DNA from: Eublepharis macularius
Lineage: Eukaryota > Chordata > Lepidosauria > Squamata > Eublepharidae
Reading direction: 5' to 3'
Assembly: GCF_028583425.1 (NCBI RefSeq)
Contig: NC_072801.1
Location: forward strand, 9,940,001-10,004,000
Length of the DNA stretch: 64,000 bases
Within the stretch, counting starts at the first letter, position 1, and each line of letters opens with the position of its first letter. A program made the position numbers and the translations under genes. Of the stretch, positions 1 to 11,200 are shown piece by piece. The notes below the pieces were generated by a model. It did no database searches. It was not told where the DNA came from and saw only the letters and a list, made by a program, of their open reading frames with translations.

Positions 1-3000
1 CTCACACTCTACCCTGGATTCTGCCTGCAAAGGCACCAGCCAAAGTGGGGTGTGTGAGTAAGAGAGAAAAATGGGGGGGGGGTTTGAACCCCACTGGTGG
101 AGAGCTTCTCTGGAGCGGAGGAATGGCAGGCAAGGAAAGAGTTAAGCATTTCCACAGGTTCTCCCCCCTCCACTTCTTCTCCACTTCCCCTCCCAAAGTA
201 ATTTTCCTTCCAAACAACAAACCCTCCCACCTTAGTTTGCCCTTAAAGTGCATTTAGTCCTACAGTAATCACAACCAGCCTGGTTATATCTGGAACCGGG
301 AAATTCAAGGAAGGGGTTTTGCACACGTTTCCTGGCACCATCTCTGTTAAGAACTGGAGACGAATAAGAGCCCCCCACGGGAGCAGCTCTGTTTTCCGCA
401 ATGGGGCACTTAAACTGGCTGTGCATTTTCCCCTTAAACTCCAGGGCTGTTTTTCAGAGCCTTTATTCAACGCTGGCTTTGGAACATCCTAATAGATGAA
501 TGTCTCTGTGCACGTGCGGAGTGTTTTCTTTGGCTTATCGCTAAGCTCCTTGTAGACTCCAGTTTAGCTGCATCTTCAAAGCCTCCATTTGGGAAAGGGG
601 TGCCTGATCGTTCCTTTGGAATGCTCTAAAGATAGGATTGCAAGCCTCTCTTTAAAGAGTCTCTTTTGTGGGCTTTTGTGCAAATCTCCATCTGTTGCTG
701 TCCCAGAGGTTCAGAGGCAATACAAGTTCAGTGGGTCAAGGGTAGGGTGAGGGAAACTAGAATAATGGTGCTAGCTTAGTTGCCACATTACTAGCCTGGA
801 AAAATGTTTTGGCAACAGCCTTGAAAGCAAGTCTATGAAAGTTTCTAGGCCTCAAGCCCCTCCTCTCCTTCACATATCTGAATTGGGGTCAAAAAGTTTC
901 TCCGCCTGGTTGCTCTTCTGCCTCATCATTGGCAATCAGCCAAGCTGGAAGACTCTTGGGTTTTGGCATACCTCCAGCGGAAGGGAATACCAGGGTTGTA
1001 GGGCAGTCATCCTACAGACAATGCTAACAAGAAGCAGTTCTTTGGAGGAGGAATAATGCCAGGTATTGAGTCCCCGTGGAGCTTTCTGACTGATTTATTT
1101 TTGAAATAGTTCTTATCTGCACAATAACCCTGCAGGGTAGGTCTCTACTTCCTCTCAGCATATTGAGAGATGTTGCTTTGCCCAAGGGCATCCAGCGAAT
1201 CCTCAGCTGAGCAAACTTCCAGAAGCTGCTTTGCACAGGCCTGTTCCTCACTTGGATGGACAACAAGGATCTGCATGTGTGAATGAGCAAACTTACAGGC
1301 TGATTGATTTTCCTTTAAACCCGTTACTGTTCAGTGCTGCCAGTCCTTGTGTGGGGAATACAACAAGGTAACATGCATCATTGGTATATGCTGGATCACG
1401 CTGGGTTTTTCTTTCTCCTGCTGCTTCACTCCAGGGAGAAATGTTGCCATGGAAAGATTGGACACGCACACCCTGTCACTTTTGGAAAGGAGGTGTGATT
1501 TTGTAAGAGTGGGTGCTTTTCATAACTTGACCCTCTTTGCATACATTTTGTACTTGGGAAAAAGTTCCTGGGCACAAACTACGCTGTAGGAAGGTGTCAG
1601 TTTGGCATTCATCCATGGACAAAGAATAATGGAAAAACCCAGCAGCGTAATGAACACCTTTTCATTGGGCCCAGCCAGATGGTCGCAAAGCAGGGGTCGA
1701 GCTTTCATGCACCCCAGAAGTCTTTGTCAGGCTGGGTGTTGAGGGCAGGCAGCTGGGAGAGGGGAACAGGGAGACAATTCCTGGGCCTGATGGAACCCCA
1801 AATCCTGCAATCTGTAGCCTCCGTGGAAAGGAGACCAGGAAATCTCGTGGACTTCATGATATTTAGATAGGGCCGGGTAGGAGTGTAAATTTTGTTTAAT
1901 AAAGCGACTGTTTAAATTCTTTTCAAAATTATTGTTTAAATGTTTAAACATTAACATACAATTTATTTAGCCTACACAAGTTTATAGCACTGCGTAAATG
2001 GTAAATGAATCCTTACTGTTTAATTGTCTAAACGTTTTAACATTGTACATCCCTAGTGCTGGGTACAAAATAGACTTCAGGGTACACCAAAGGTTTTTGA
2101 GACAGAGGGGCCCAGTCTCCCTTTGAAAAGGTCAACCAGCATGCCCAGGTCCCTTGGACGGCAAAAGCAAAGCACGGAAGGCTCAGACAAAAAAGGGGCC
2201 TTGCTAGATCCAGCCAGTGGTCTGGCCTCTTGTTTTACACCGTAGCCAACCAGATAACCTCACAAGGCCTACAGCTAGGGCTATGGAGCCCAGTGACCCC
2301 CTTTGCCACCCCCAGTCCTGGCACGTAGGGGCACTCTGTCCCAATCTTGCATTCTAACCAGTATACCACACTGTCTTAGTTTGTGGTAGTAACTCATGGC
2401 AGTGATTTCAGCATGTGCATTCCATATTCCTGTATGGCTTAAATTTCCAGGGACAGTTTGCGTGTCCAGCCACTTTGGTGCTGAGATAGTAAACCAAATC
2501 TCTGTTTGTCTTAGGCTTAATTCTTGCAGTTGACACACAGCCATTAAGAATAGATTTATTATCAGGACTGTGGAGTAATGGCATCACTGTAAATAAACTG
2601 CCCTCTGGGCAAAGATGCAGCAGGCAGAGTTATTAGAGCCCCCTATATTCCAAAAGTGATGCATCTTTCCTGCCATGAGTTAAAGGTTACTATTTACATG
2701 CTATGCAAATACACCCCGTGCCTTGCAAAACTGGGCAACAATCAACGGCTGCAACAAGCTTGGGGACAGATCCATCTGGAAGAGCTTTGCGTTTTGACTG
2801 GAAAATGAAACATGCACAAGGCTCTTAAGAAAACAGGACTGTTATTTCCCTTTGGGACTGGATTTCCACTGGAGTGCTGCCCGACAGATTCTTTCTGTCC
2901 ACAAAGGACCTCATTTGGTGTTGCATAATCAGCACAACACACCCAGATGGCTTCTCTGGAGGCCCTGATCCTGCTCAGCCACGAAAGGAGCTGGGTCGGG

Positions 3001-3289
3001 CCCTGGTCAAGTTATGGACTTGTGACGTAGCCTCCCTACCAGGGCTGTAGTGAGGATGAGAGATGAAGGAGAACTGGAAAGCCCTTGATGTGGAATCGGC
3101 AGGGCAAGGCATTTTGTGAATCTTGCAGCCTGTTTGGGGGCCCCCCACTGGCTTTCCAGCCCTCCTGAGGCTCTTGCTACCCTTTTGTGCTTGAATCTCA
3201 GGAGTTCTCGCTACAAAACAAATGCTCTGTTTCGATCCATGGCCTCTCCCTTTGTGTTGTGGCAAGGAGTGTAGCCACCTGGCTGCAGG

Positions 3290-3450
3290 AACACCTGGTG
3301 TGGTGAGTGGTCCAAGTGTACTAGGAACTGCAGGACCTGTGTTCAAATCGCCCTTCCCCAGTCATGAAACTGGCTTTGAGCCAGTCACTTTCAGCCACAC
3401 CTACCTCGCAGGGTTGTTATGAGGATAAAATGCAGCAGAAAGAAATATTT
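3290..3450 (+). repeat. tRNA-derived SINE (Sauria-type), degraded
   Basis: A degraded tRNA-like head with a B-box-like stretch (GTTCAAATC) is followed by the typical body: a 'cagtcactttcagccacacc' stretch, then 'cctacctcgcagggttg', then a 'ttatgaggataaaatg' end. The same body recurs many times in the window in both orientations. A second copy on the minus strand lies at 3628-3770. Confidence 0.55.
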
Positions 3451-3627
3451 CAAGAGCCCTCCAGAGCACTTTGGAGGAAGAGTGGGAGAGACAGAGGATA
3501 AGGGTCTGGTGAATGCCTTGAAGGTAGGACCGCCTGAGGACCCCCTCCCCATGTGATCCACAGTAATTTATTTCCTTCATGTATCCCCTGCCTTTTTCCC
3601 CAGTAGGGACATAAACCAGCATACATC

Positions 3628-3770
3628 ATATTAATCTTCTCCGTTTTATCCTCACAGCACCCCTATGAGGTAGGCTTCAGTGAGCTTCCATGTCAGGCTG
3701 GGGATTTGAACTTGGATCTCCCAGAGTCTGGTCTGGCACTCTAACCACTATGCACACTGGCTGGCACACA
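3628..3770 (-). repeat. tRNA-derived SINE, minus strand
   Basis: Reverse-orientation copy: the plus strand shows the inverted body ('tcctcacagcacccctatga' then 'gaggtaggct') and the inverted B-box region ('gggatttgaacttggatctc'), ending in an inverted A-box-like stretch near 3750. Related inverted copies lie near 8520-8650, 10145-10260, 11560-11705, 15630-15775, 24345-24490, 32640-32815, 34130-34262 and 63085-63240. Confidence 0.55.
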
Positions 3771-4189
3771 GGAACAAAGGGATGTTAATTAAACAGGTGG
3801 GGCTAGAGCGGGCCTGTTCCGTTAGGCCAGCGTGCCCCTCCAGTGGTGACTTGGCTTCCTTGTTTAAGTGGCAGGGCGTTTGCTTTATAAAGAGCTGCAT
3901 TGTGTAAAGTGGAAAGCCTTCCCACTTTAGTCCTGTTTCAGCAGCAGGGGAGGAGCACTCTGCACATGATCAGAGGGATGTTCGTTATGGTTATTGATCC
4001 GCAAGTAATCGGAAACTTGGCATTGAAAACGGGATTTTCTGGGTATGAATGGTAGTTTTGATATATCAGGCTAAACAGGCGTGCCCATGTATGCTCCTAA
4101 GAGGCGTTGTTAGCCCTATGCATGTAAAATTCTTGCCTCTTGGCTCCATCTTAGCCCCTCCTGGCCTATCTTGGAATAATGTTCAGTTC

Positions 4190-4680
4190 AGAGTTTATTG
4201 TGCATAGCCATAAGCCATCACAAAATTACAAAGACCCTATTAAATAAGATAAAAATTAGGTAAAATACCACTATATACAGTAGAAATTTGCCAAAATTCC
4301 ATTCAAACAGACATCGATTAAAACCATCAATCAATAAGTTAACTGCGAGTTCAAGTAACACTCTCTTTCTTTGCTGCATTAGACCTTATTTTCATAGCAG
4401 CAAAGGCAAAAAGTGAAACTCTGTATGAGATGTACGCATCAACGTCAGAAAGCAAAAATGAGATTTTCTCCACATCTGTGTATAAGCTTAGACCAGATAA
4501 AAATCCCACCAGAAACTTTGATCTGGGATCAGAATATAAAGGGCAAAAAAGAATAAAATGAGGTAAATCCTCTACTGTGTTAGATCCACAGATACAGACC
4601 CTTTGGGTTGTAGGAGTTTGAGAATAATGTCCAGACAATATTGCCGAGGGCATGGATTGAAATCACAATCGGGTTAAGGA
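4190..4680 (-). mobile_element. Non-LTR retrotransposon ORF2 C-terminal relic
   Basis: A 100-codon minus-strand frame (4653-4351) contains a Cys/His-rich tail with CICG, HFILFCP and a downstream arginine. This is the kind of C-terminal finger seen in many LINE ORF2 proteins. A relic of the same family lies on the plus strand at 18840-19300 (HILFYCPFY). The reverse transcriptase core is absent, so this is a 5'-truncated dead copy. Confidence 0.45.
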
Positions 4681-5096
4681 TGCTCTAAGGTTATGCTTAG
4701 AGATGCTAGCAAGATAAGGAAATAATGAATCAAATATTGCTCCAAAGTTAAAGCAGTCCAGGTTGCGTCTTTGTATGTGCGTGGTGCAAGAAAGATACAA
4801 GCAGCCCTGCGGTAGAGACGGGACAGAGACGTAGCCTCACTTCACCTTTTCCTCCTGTGGTCCAGCTACGTGGATGGATACTGGAGAGACTGGTGACCTC
4901 ACAACTGCTGCCATAACAACCAATTATGAAGTCACAAGTAGAGAGTGCCTGTCACCATGGAGGAAGGAAGCGGGGAGAGAGGACCGTGGAGTGAATTTGG
5001 GAGCAAAGCCCCCTCCTAATACTGCCTTGTCGAGCGTTACTCCATCTTAACACCTGCCCCTGACCCCACCGTGTGGTTTCCTGCCTCCCTCCTAGG

Positions 5097-5138
5097 ATGC
5101 ATCCTTCCCCGAAGAACACTCAGGGGCCACTTGGTTAG
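5097..5138 (+). promoter_or_regulatory. Upstream ORF in the probable 5'UTR of the PITPNC1-like gene
   Basis: A pyrimidine-rich stretch ending CCTCCTAG at 5095 looks like a splice acceptor, so the first coding exon may begin at 5096, preceded by a non-coding exon further upstream. An ATG at 5097 opens a 13-codon frame closed by TAG at 5136-5138. It is out of frame with the main ATG at 5216. If it is in the mature mRNA it could reduce translation of the main frame. Inference only. Confidence 0.3.
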
Positions 5139-5215
5139 TGAAGAGCCAGCGTTTACATCCTGAGAGCATCAACCTTTTCGCCAGGCAGACAATCTGGATC
5201 CACGGGGACAGCATC

Positions 5216-5263
5216 ATGTTGGTCAAAGAGTACCGTATTTGTATGCCCCTCACCACTGAAGAG
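5216..5263 (+). CDS. PITPNC1L: PITPNC1-like coding exon 1
   Basis: Encodes residues 1-16 from the ATG at 5216, ending at a phase-0 donor (GAG|gtaaat). The split after the Glu-Glu pair matches the PITPNC1 exon 1/2 border as I know it. The ATG context (GCATCATGT) is weak for Kozak but is the only ATG giving the conserved MLxKEYRICMPL start. Confidence 0.88.
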
Positions 5264-8200
5264 GTAAATGCGGTCCAGTTCTGCTAAGCAGCATGTGAGT
5301 GCATGGGGAGGGCATGGGTGGGGTGGTGGGTGCATTCCGGCCTATTCATCAGTGGGGCAGATCTGAAACAGATGTGGGGTACCCTGGCAGAAGCAGTCTG
5401 GTTTCTAACAGGTGTCACTCCAGGTTCCGCCCCAGAGAATGAGACAGATGTACGAGTGAGCACGGCTTGGTTTGAGGGCCATCTCGCTGCATGTATTTCC
5501 TCTGTGTTTGGGGTCCCCAATTGTTAGGATTTATTCTTTTATAGCAGAGTCGCAGAATTGCACATTGGATGTAATGAGGACACACTCCCAGTGTCTAGCT
5601 CTATAAAAATAGTTTACTACATAAAAGGATAAAAAGGTTACATTGGTAGAAAAGAAGAAATGGCTAATTGGCTACATTGTTGCTAGCTTGTGAACTAAGC
5701 AGAGACTTTCTTGAATTGAACAAAGAGCAATAACACTTCAGGATATCTTTCCAGTTAATTGCCCCCCCCCCCCAATAAACTGGTTGCCCAATAGAGAATC
5801 CCACATCTACTTCATTAAGCATAAAGATCCCCATTCCTGTGGCAGGAAACCTTACTGGACAGCTGAGTGGTAAAATGCAAATCAGTTTACCAAGTAACGT
5901 AAACAGCAGTTTAACTCTTTCATGACTGAACGTAAACACTTGCTAGTTCCCAACACCCAGGCCATCTCCCATTTGGACCTTACTTCTCTAGAGGCGTTGT
6001 CTCCGACCTGGATGTCATCGCCAGGTTGACACCTTTGATCCACCCCCCTCTTGTACAGCCATTAAGCCTATTGTAGTTGCTCCTTCAGGATGGTGTGCAG
6101 TTCTTGGAGCTCTTCAGCCCAGTACCAGGCAGCAGGGACTGTAGACGCAGGGAGTACCCAGATCAGGAACTGGGGGTGGAAACCATAGCTGGCCTGGAAG
6201 GATGTCTGGCAGATGAAGGTGTGCACAGAATTGTACATGAACTCAGCTAACAACAACAGCTCAACCCCGTTGTCCTGCTGTTGGTTTACATAGCAACAGA
6301 GATACTGTTCTAAGGTGGCATTGGTCCGCTCGGTCTGGCTGTCCGACTGTGCCCTAGGACCAGTTTTACTAGTGAAATAGTGACGGAGCAGACCCGGTTT
6401 CCTACTGAGCCAGACTTCTGATAGTCCTCCTGGTTTTATATTGTCTTCTCTGACTATCTGTAATCCTCCAAGGTCTCTAGCCGAGATCATTCCCAGCTCT
6501 GTTGCTTGAGATCCCTCTTAACTGCAGGTGAAACCTGGCTCATGCAACAGATAGGATCTGTAGTGCTCAACTGTGGCTGCTTCCCATTGCTACCCCAACT
6601 GGGTTTGGGTTTCTTAGATTGTGTGCTGCTGGCTGAGGACTATTGCCATTTCTTACAGAGGCAGAGTTCGGTCTATTCATTCTTCTTCGTTGTTAGCTTT
6701 GGGGTGGGGTGGGGTCACTAAGGCTGAAATATGACTTGCTCGAGAACGTATCTGGAATCCTAGAAGCCACTTGTGTGGTGGGAACAAGAGAGGATATGTT
6801 AGCATCTGAGAACTTCTCACATGCTTCTGAGTCCTGGGCAGGGGTTTTTTTCTGAGAAAAGAGGTGGTGGAACTCAGGACCGCACAATGACGTCACTTGG
6901 GGTCAGCTGGAACAAGGGGAGAGTTTTTAAAAGTTTAAATGGTCTTCAGCCAAAATGGTCACATGGCCGGTGGCCCCGCCCCCTGATCTCCAGACAGAGG
7001 AGAGTTTAGATTGCCCTCTGCACCGCTCAGTGGCACGGAGGGCAATCTAAACTCCCCTCTGTCTGGAGATCAGGGGGCGGGGCCACCGGCCATGTGACCA
7101 TTTTCAAGAGGCGCCAGAACTCCATTCCACTGCGTTCCTGCTGAAAAAAAGCCCTGGTCCTGGGTAAAGGGATAAATCTGACCTTTCTCCTTTGGTACAA
7201 AACCTGGAAGCACAAATAGTGAATAGTTGCCCAATATCTTGGACAGAGGTTTCTAAACGATATGCAAGCCTCTCCCCAATAACCGTTTCAAACCTGCTTT
7301 GCCTGATATGGGACAGTTCTCTCATATTTAAAGCAGGCCACGTGGAACAGTCCTTGCAGGGTTTTAGCACATCAGGGGTTGGTAGTTTGAAAGCAACGTT
7401 CCGGCCCTTCTCTGCAAATAGAAAGCTAATTTGGGAGGATTTCACATTCTAAATGCAGGAAGAAGTTGGAGGGGGAGAGGTGGCTTGTGTCTTTCCTGAC
7501 TTCTTGGCTCAGCTGGAACTCGGTTTCAGATCTGTACCCCCTATACCATGCTGTCTACTACTACAACCAGCTGTTACTTTATGGTACAAATGGAAGTTAG
7601 AGAGGTCAGTAAATGTGACATTCACACTCCCCCAAAGGCACGCGAGCTCCCTGGGGCTGCACTAATTAATCCAGTTCTGGTGCGCACACACGATGGAGTG
7701 AAGGTTTATTCTATCACAAAGATTCCTGCCGCTTCTTAGTTGGCTTGAATCTCAGCAGACCCCAATACTGCAAATCTGAAACGGTCGTTGTGTTTGTAGG
7801 TGGGTGTGTGCACCATACTGGATTGTTTTCTCCCAGCTTCCAGAGCTGTTTCATGAGGCGTGGCACCAAGTGCTATTTCGATCGTGTGTTAGCTTCAGTG
7901 GGGCCGGCAGGACTTTCGGTGTGAGTCAGGAGGAGATGTTCTCCTTATCATGATGGCCAGAGGGCTGCTTGTTGGAGATCATGCAGTGCCATGGTTACGC
8001 TGACAATCTCTTTGTGCTAACTAGATTTAAGTTGCAGGCTGTTGGGGACTGGATCTCATTTGGATGGGTTTTTGGAAAAGTCAGTTCCATCAACTCAAAT
8101 ACGCTTCTGTAGGCAGAGATGGAACAACTTCTCTGGCTTCTAAAGCTTGTCTGCCTGGGATGTGCCATTGCAGGCATGAGGTCTAGCAACTTGCTTTTGA

Positions 8201-11200
8201 AAATAAACTAATGTTTTCAGGAATGCCTGCAATCCCACTCTGTGGTCATAAACCATTGCTGCACAACTGGAAGGATCGTTAGGTATCTTTAGCTGAGAAG
8301 GACAGGCTCAGCATTCCTTGGTGCACCTGCAGTTGGTGGGATGTGATGGTGGTGGTCTTAGTAAATCAGTAAATGATCTCCCCCCGCCCCCCTGCGAACC
8401 TGTGTTGTGCAAAACTAGCGGCTCTTTGCTCCCACTGCATGTATTCAGTTTCAAGTCTCTGCAGTTTTTCTTGTTCACCAGGTGATGATGGAGGTCAGCT
8501 TCGTAACTAGGTTTTCCCTTTCCCATTACAACCTCAAAATGGCCCTGTGAGGTTGGTGAGCCCGAGATAGATGGGAGCGGACCCGACATCAGCCAACAAA
8601 GCTTTATGGCTGTACAGGGATTTGAACCCCATAACCATTCCATCAATAGTTGTGGACAGGGATATATGTGAATGTTTGGGCCACTGTGGTGAGAAGGAAC
8701 CCAAAGTTGAAAAAAAATGTGACAGTGACAAACCCTAGCCCAAAACGGGATGCAGCGAACCATGTTCCTGTCTCAAAACCCCCCTCTCACCAATCTGGGA
8801 GTCTGTGGGTCAGCTTGACGCCAGCCCTCCCGGGCTCTGTCACTCATACAGCTTCCTGCCTCCTCACGTGAAAAGCTTCAGTTGCCGTGGTAGCGTGCGT
8901 CATGGAAACTTCCTCCTAGGCAGGTCTGCAGAGAAACGGAAACCAAAGGTATGCAGTGGCGGCTCGGAGGGAGAGCTGGCTGGCGCTAGGAGGACGAAGA
9001 CAGAGACGGGGGTGGGGGGGTGGAAAGGGCTTTGCAGCCAGAGCGGGCGGCAGGAAGCACAAAACCCAGGTTCTCTGCCACCCTCACAGGGACCCTTCGT
9101 GGAGGGCTTTGCCCCAAATGGACCAAAAAATGTGCTCTCACGAATTTGTCCTAAATTTGGGCTTGGTGTGGTATAGAACTAGCCTTACTTCTGCCCTGGG
9201 AGGAACCTATAATCAGTGGCAAATTTATGGGGAATCTCACAGAGATTTACCTCCTGTAGATTGTTAAATTGCCCTAGGTTGAGTCAGTGCCACTTCTGTA
9301 CTGTGCATATTACATGTTGTTTATTTAAGTTTCTAGTCCTTATTTAAGTTTCTAGGCCTCTTTACGGCCTCTGTTAGTTTTCCTCTGCCCCTTCTAGTCA
9401 AAATATTGCCTCACGCCTGGCTGTTTTGCTTGGAATGGCTCCGGGCAACAGAAGCCTCTTTGGAACCTGTACGCCGCCCCTTCTTTAACCTTCTTGTTTC
9501 CTTTTCACAAGGGTAAGAGACCTGGGCCGTTTTCAGATGGCTAAAACTTCTGGAAAATTGTGCAAAACTCCTGGCACGATGGCGTCTTCATAGCGCAATT
9601 TCCCGTTTCATGGCGCGACTTCTGACATCATCGCGCCATTCAATGGGAAATTACGCTATGAAGATGCCATCCTGCCATGAGTTTTGCGTGATTTTCTGGA
9701 GGCATTAACTGGCATGTGAAAACGGTCCTGGGCTCAGTTTCCTGACCCCACACCCTCTGCAGCCTCTCAGATAACGCTGTCCCACACTCACTCTAATGTG
9801 ACGATGCACCTCTTCCCTAAAACTGTGCTAACTAAATGGAGCCTCTGAATACTAGTTGCAGAGTTGGGATAAGGGAGCAAGTGTCCTCTATTTGGGGATG
9901 ACCTGGAAATGGCTGTCTAGCTCTTGTTGGAAAAATAATGGTGGACCCTTGGTCTGATCTGGAGATACACACTTTGGAAAGAGCCAGGTGCCTCTAAGCG
10001 TGTGCAAAAGCCCTTCTCTTGCTTCTAAAGAGTGCGAGGCTTTTATAGAACACATGCCTTATCTTGGCAGCCCTATTCAAAGGAAAGATATGAATTTATC
10101 TGCTCCGTTTCACATCCTGCTCTTCAAGGAGTTCACAGGGTGGAGTATGTTGTATGTTCCACTTCTATTTTATCCTCACCACAACCCTGCAGGGTAGGAA
10201 AGGCTGCGAGAGTCTGGCCCAAGATCTCCCAGGGAGTGGTGTGGAGGGTTGAATCCAGCTCTCATAGTGCTTTAAGCATCATTCCAACCTGGTTTTCTAG
10301 TCTCAGATCTGGGAGGTGTGCAGTCATGGTGGGGGTGAATTTTGAACTCGGTTCTGGCTTAGCCGTTATGCTATTACAGCTGTGTTTGGGGGGCAGAAAG
10401 AACACACTCATTACATTTTTGAGGCTGTGGGGTGTGTGTATCATTTGGACACAGAAATGGCCAGCTCTGGGATGTGGCCTTGTCTTCCATCAGCAGCAGC
10501 CAGAGGAGAGTGTGGGGTCTTTGTGTCTCTCCTGGATCATCTGGCACCCCAGGCGGCTTATGGAAAGGGGATGAAATGCTTGTGTTGTGAGTGCCCTGGA
10601 GGGATTAAGCCTTGGTAACCATTGTAGATCATTCAGTCTTCCAGCAGCCGCCCAATGCAGACAAGGGCTACAGAGGCATTAGGCAGAGTTTCCCAAACGT
10701 GGCGTGTAGGAAGCCCTAGCATCCATATCCTAGAAGCAAAACCATGCCTTATGACTGCATCTTTGCATTGTGCAATTCTCCTTTCAGCTGTTGAGGTCTC
10801 TGATGCCTAACTCCTGGGGGGTCTTCCTCTAAACAGGTGTCAGAACTTTTCACTAGATACTGTCCATAAGATTTCAAGACTTTGTGAAGGCTGTCATGAG
10901 GACTAGAAACTTGCTTTGTTAAATCAAAACAATAAAGTTAATGTTCATAGAAAATTAAAGAGAGCCTACATCGCAGGGCTGGAATGAGGATTTTTTTTAA
11001 AGCGAGAGAAATTATCCCTCTTGCATGTTACCATGAACTACACGCAAGAAGGGTAGGATGTGCCTTTAATCAGATGGAGGACGGAACTCCGTATGCTGTA
11101 ACTGAAGATCAGCAGAATGCAAAGTTGCAGTCCCCCAGCGCTGTCTTCTGCAGTTATTTCATCAATTGGGGTCTCCCAGGGTCCTTCAAAGCAAAATGGA

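Larger units (their letters stand above)
1..5095. other. Upstream intergenic DNA (or 5' intron), no gene recognised
   Basis: I find no coding exon here; the open frames are short and resemble no known protein. The stretch holds tRNA-type SINE pieces (about 1085-1200, 3290-3450, 3628-3770), a LINE relic (4190-4680), and an AT-rich segment near 1870-2060 whose right end resembles the terminus of a small DNA transposon. No CpG-island promoter is visible before the first coding exon of the PITPNC1-like gene, so its true promoter may lie in this stretch without a clear signature, or outside the window. Confidence 0.5.

Noticed and set aside
10032..10574. 180-codon open frame in intron 1
   Set aside because: No domain or family likeness; it crosses an inverted SINE and has no splice or start support.
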